In this document: piece after piece, positions 49,410 to 52,301 of the stretch
Position numbering within the stretch: position 1 is the first letter of the stretch
Layout: the number at the start of each line of letters is the position of its first letter
From: Colwellia sp. E2M01
GTDB lineage: Bacteria; Pseudomonadota; Gammaproteobacteria; Enterobacterales; Alteromonadaceae
NCBI RefSeq assembly: GCF_018860585.1
Contig: NZ_JAHKPR010000016.1
Location: 1-52,301, forward strand
DNA: 52,301 nt
Direction: 5' to 3'
Notes under the pieces: model-generated
Seen by the model: the letters and a program-made list of their open reading frames with translations, nothing else
What the model was told of the DNA's origin: nothing
Database searches by the model: none
Translations under genes and position numbers: made by a program

Positions 49410-50466
49410 TTTTCAGCTCATTTGTTGGTGATTTTCGACTTGATAAACCTTCATTTTTTAATGTTTTATCATCTGGGGCTTGGTTAGCACTTACTCTTGA
49501 TAAAGCTGATGCTGGAGCAATTGATTCAGCAATTTTTTGAGCAGTATCTAAAGGAATTTCGCCAACCACGCCAACCTCAATCCCTTGGGAAATAGCATTA
49601 AAAACTAAGGTTGCACCATCATTCGCATATTCTGCTGCCCTAAATTTTTCGTTACTAAGGTTAACATAAACAGAAATATCAACTAAACCATCAGAGAACA
49701 ATATAAAGTCTACCGTTCTATCTGCGCCACGATTATAACTATTTAAATAGTGTTGATTAGATTTCACCATAGAAAAGCCTCGAGGTAACCAATCAACTTG
49801 CCAAGTAAGCTGTTTATTTTGCTGCTGATTGGTTAAGGTGATTGCTTTAGGTAATTCGGTTGATTTAAGTTGTATTAAGTTATCAGATAACTTGTCGTTG
49901 ACTTCAAGATGAGTAAGTTGCACTTGCTCTAATAGTTTTCCTTGGCGCGTTAACACTGCCATCTTCAATAATATGCCGGTATTTTGATCAAGCCATAACC
50001 AATAACTGTAACGGTACTTATCTTTGGCAACGATACGAATAAGTTGTGCAACCCTACCTAATATGCGACTTCTACCGACAGAAATAAAACGATAACTTTC
50101 TTCTAACTCACTGATATCACCACGAAAAACACTTGGAATAGGACCTCGAGTATCATCAGAAATAACAGAGTAAGGCTCTTGATCAGGCTCAAGATAACTA
50201 ACAAGTTCACCTTGGCGTAATACATCATGACGAGAGCCATTTAGACGAGTTAATATTTCGAGCTCTTGTCCTGCTTCATCAATACCGTGAAACCAATGAT
50301 AAGGCTCTGCTTGATTATTTTTAACAACAACAAAAGATGCTGAAAAGTTCAATTGACGTAGGGATTGAGAGAAGCGTTCGAGCCAAAGTTTTGCAGACTC
50401 TGTTTCTGCTGCACTAACTGATAAATTAACGCATAACACTAATAAAAAAAGTACCGGTAATTTCAT
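49402..50466 (-). CDS. rseB: Sigma-E regulatory protein RseB
   Basis: Periplasmic protein that binds the anti-sigma factor RseA and senses lipoproteins and LPS, slowing RseA cleavage by DegS. 354 residues. Signal peptide about 1-19 (SVSA), then the MucB/RseB N-terminal domain (WLERFSQSLRQLNFSASFVVVKNNQAEPYHWFHG) with the lipoprotein-localisation-like fold, and the smaller C-terminal domain (LPRGFSMVKSNQ, VDFILFSDGLVDISVYV). It is separated from rseA by 157 bases with a strong inverted repeat. Confidence 0.92.
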   Translation of the reverse strand: MKLPVLFLLVLCVNLSVSAAETESAKLWLERFSQSLRQLNFSASFVVVKNNQAEPYHWFHGIDEAGQELEILTRLNGSRHDVLRQGELVSYLEPDQEPYSVISDDTRGPIPSVFRGDISELEESYRFISVGRSRILGRVAQLIRIVAKDKYRYSYWLWLDQNTGILLKMAVLTRQGKLLEQVQLTHLEVNDKLSDNLIQLKSTELPKAITLTNQQQNKQLTWQVDWLPRGFSMVKSNQHYLNSYNRGADRTVDFILFSDGLVDISVYVNLSNEKFRAAEYANDGATLVFNAISQGIEVGVVGEIPLDTAQKIAESIAPASALSRVSANQAPDDKTLKNEGLSSRKSPTNELKND

Positions 50467-50575
50467 GATTTCTCGTAAATAATGACTGAAGGTTAATTAT
50501 TTCAATTCTTTGCAGAGTGATATTATCAACTAATTCAGCCAATCACGCTATTTTATATTACGTGGGTATTTCCTA

Positions 50576-50611
50576 TGTATTACATGATTTTAGTTTAAAT
50601 CATGTAATACA
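50576..50611 (-). repeat. Long perfect inverted repeat between rseA and rseB
   Basis: Arms of 15 bases (TGTATTACATGATTT... on each side, 50576-50590 and 50597-50611) with a six-base loop. In the minus-strand RNA it forms a stable hairpin directly after the rseA stop codon. There is no T-run, so processing, mRNA stability or partial termination is more likely than full termination. Confidence 0.6.
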
Positions 50612-50623
50612 CGTCATTACGTT

Positions 50624-51370
50624 TTAATTAGCACCTAATTTAACTTGCTGATTATGATCTTTTAATAATGATTGTAAGCGACGCTGTTGCGCAACCCTTT
50701 CTGCCACATTTTGCTCATTTTTAGCTTGTTGTGACTGTTGCGATTGTTGTTGATTCTGTAAATATTGCTCTACCTGAGGCGATTGCACAGAAAAACTAAC
50801 CGGATTAGCATACCCTGCTAAAGGTACGGTTTGTACTACTTGATTTGGCGTTATCGAGTTATCAGAAACGTTATGCTGCACACCAACAATCATTAATGCG
50901 GCAGCTGAAGCGGCAATAGCAACCTGACCGATAGGTTTAGCAAAATTAGCTATTTTAGCTTTAAAGCGGTTAGTCGCATTAACAACATTATTAGTATTTT
51001 GATTAGTTTTTTGTACGGCATCTTGTACATTATTAGCTTTGCTTATTTCAAGCTCGGCATTAAGTGAATCATCATTTTCAACAAGCGAACTTGATTCTTT
51101 TGTTGATACTGCATTAGCAGATAGCTTAGGGGAAAGTATAGTCGCTTCTTGGGCAATGGCCTCAGCAATACTTTGGCTTAAGTCTAACTGTAAAGCCTCT
51201 GGCGCTTCATCACGAAGAACATCACCAATTAAATGATAATTTTTCCAAGTACTTGCTAATTCATCATCCTTTAGCATGCTATCAATTAAACGGGGACTAA
51301 TACTATCGTCTGTAGACGGAGAGTAATTATCGACTAATGATGAGATTGACTCTGATTTAATTTCGCTCAT
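50624..51370 (-). CDS. rseA: Anti-sigma-E factor RseA
   Basis: Single-pass inner-membrane protein holding sigma-E inactive until proteolysis. 248 residues. The N-terminal cytoplasmic domain (about 1-70; SSLVDNYSPSTDDSISPRLIDSMLKDDELASTWKNYHLIGDVLRDE) is the sigma-binding region, a membrane segment lies at about 148-164 (VAIAASAAALMIVGV), and the periplasmic part ends in a Gln-rich stretch (NQQQSQQSQQAKNEQ). The E. coli protein is 216 residues; the extra length is in a low-complexity linker between the domains. AAGGTAAGT precedes the start. Confidence 0.9.
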   Translation of the reverse strand: MSEIKSESISSLVDNYSPSTDDSISPRLIDSMLKDDELASTWKNYHLIGDVLRDEAPEALQLDLSQSIAEAIAQEATILSPKLSANAVSTKESSSLVENDDSLNAELEISKANNVQDAVQKTNQNTNNVVNATNRFKAKIANFAKPIGQVAIAASAAALMIVGVQHNVSDNSITPNQVVQTVPLAGYANPVSFSVQSPQVEQYLQNQQQSQQSQQAKNEQNVAERVAQQRRLQSLLKDHNQQVKLGAN

Positions 51371-51441
51371 ACTTACCTTAAAAAAACTGGTTAAATTTTA
51401 CTTTACACATGACTTAGCTATGCAATTAAATTGCTGTTAAC

Positions 51442-52068
51442 TTAGTTATTTTTTTCTAACAAAGGTCTAATTTTCTTATCGATCGTATCACGCGCTCTAA
51501 ATATACGTGAACGAACAGTGCCAACAGGACATTCCATTATTGTTGCTATTTCTTCATAGCTTAAACCTTCGATTTCTCGAAAATTTATTGCTAATCTGAG
51601 ATCTTCAGGTAATGACTCCATCGTACTGAAGATAAGTTTTTTAATTTCAGCTGTAAGCAATATCTTTTCAGGTGATGCATTTTCACGTAAAGCGTCACCT
51701 GCGTCGTAATTTTCTGCATCATCAACGTCAATATCATTACTTGGTGGCTTTCTACCAAGAGCTACACTATGGTTTTTCGCACAATTTACGGCAATACGAT
51801 ACAACCAAGTATAAAAAGCACTATCACCTCTAAAATTAGGTAATGCTCTGTAAGCTTTAATAAAGGCCTCTTGAACAATATCAGGCACATCACTGTTATT
51901 TTTAACATAACGACTGACTAAATTAGCCACCTTGTGCTGATATTTAGTCACTAAGAGATTAAATGCACTTTTATCGCCACGCTGAACCCGCTCAACTAAT
52001 TGTTGATCAATATTAGGTTCGCTCTGTTGAGCCATATCTTTTAACACTGACAATGGATTTGTACTCAT
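51442..52068 (-). CDS. rpoE: Extracytoplasmic-stress sigma factor (sigma-E)
   Basis: ECF sigma factor that responds to outer-membrane protein stress. 208 residues, with region 2 (LVTKYQHKVANLVSRYVKNNSDVPDIVQEAFIKAYRALPNFRGDSAFYTWLYRIAVN) and region 4 (LPEDLRLAINFREIEGLSYEEIATIMECPVGTVRSRIFRARDTI). The first of the operon rpoE-rseA-rseB-rseC, with a sigma-E-type promoter just upstream, so it is autoregulated as in E. coli. The N-terminus has about 15 residues more than E. coli RpoE. Confidence 0.96.
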   Translation of the reverse strand: MSTNPLSVLKDMAQQSEPNIDQQLVERVQRGDKSAFNLLVTKYQHKVANLVSRYVKNNSDVPDIVQEAFIKAYRALPNFRGDSAFYTWLYRIAVNCAKNHSVALGRKPPSNDIDVDDAENYDAGDALRENASPEKILLTAEIKKLIFSTMESLPEDLRLAINFREIEGLSYEEIATIMECPVGTVRSRIFRARDTIDKKIRPLLEKNN

Positions 52069-52099
52069 ATATTTATTGGCTCATAACTAACACATAAAG

Positions 52100-52127
52100 T
52101 AAGACTAAGGTTTTTCCAAAAAGTTCT
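52100..52127 (-). promoter_or_regulatory. Sigma-E-type promoter of rpoE
   Basis: On the minus strand AGAACTT (52127-52121) and TCTTA (52104-52100) are separated by exactly 16 bases, matching the sigma-E pattern GGAACTT-N16-TCTGA. Transcription would start about 25 bases before the rpoE ATG. Confidence 0.65.
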
Positions 52128-52283
52128 TTTTATTTTATTTTTTTTTGAAAAAATTTATTTCAATACTTAAAAGCATTTTACTTATGTGGGTTATCAAACA
52201 CAATTGTTGCTAGTATCCAGAATATAATTCGCAGTTTAACTTAACTTATTAGACAGTTATAACTTAACCCTTACCTTGCATTT

Positions 52284-52301
52284 ATACCAAGTTGATTAAG
52301 T
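52284..52301 (+). repeat. Left end of an ATACCAA repeat, cut by the window edge
   Basis: ATACCAAGTTGATTAAGT matches, with one mismatch, the end of the repeat at 1-174 read on the minus strand. Confidence 0.45.

Overview
The window is an AT-rich stretch of a gammaproteobacterial chromosome. The order rpoE-rseA-rseB-rseC-lepA-lepB-rnc-era-recO-pdxJ, together with barA, rlmD, relA, mazG, pyrG and eno, is the conserved core of this class. The base composition, the FHS-type sugar permease, the marine glucan-degradation genes and the dispersed ATACCAA repeats suggest a marine member of the Alteromonadales, most likely Colwelliaceae (inference; no species is claimed).

Positions 1-3433 are accessory and partly decayed. 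They hold a repeat at the left edge, a secreted HAD-family phosphatase, the 3' third of a broken 6-phosphogluconate dehydratase gene (edd) and an intact glucokinase (glk). Positions 3539-25795 form a beta-1,3-glucan (laminarin-type) utilisation locus, all on the minus strand. It contains a LytS/LytTR two-component pair, a lipoprotein GH16 laminarinase with four tandem WDCC modules, a TonB-dependent receptor, an FHS sugar permease, a GH3 exo-glucosidase, a GH2 glycosidase, a second GH16 enzyme with CBM6 and CBM56-like modules, a di-haem cytochrome-type oxidoreductase fused to two CBM6 modules, and a membrane-anchored AraC-type regulator. The likely logic is outer-membrane and periplasmic glucan cleavage, uptake by receptor and permease, and phosphorylation of glucose by Glk.

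Positions 25796-26712, downstream of eno, hold three tandem copies of a structured element. Each copy has a branched stem structure, an AT-rich hairpin and a perfect intrinsic terminator. Several base-pair changes are compatible with pairing only in the minus-strand transcript. I regard this as the best candidate for an undescribed RNA element in the window.

Positions 26713-52068 are housekeeping: eno, pyrG, ndh, a DUF4202 protein, a YbaN-like protein, a SpoU methyltransferase, mazG, relA, rlmD, barA, a small unknown gene, pdxJ, recO, era, rnc, lepB, lepA, and the sigma-E operon rseC-rseB-rseA-rpoE with a recognisable sigma-E-type promoter. Two inverted-repeat (MITE-like) elements sit in the convergent gaps at 32378-32543 and 41555-41711, and another repeat end lies at the right edge.
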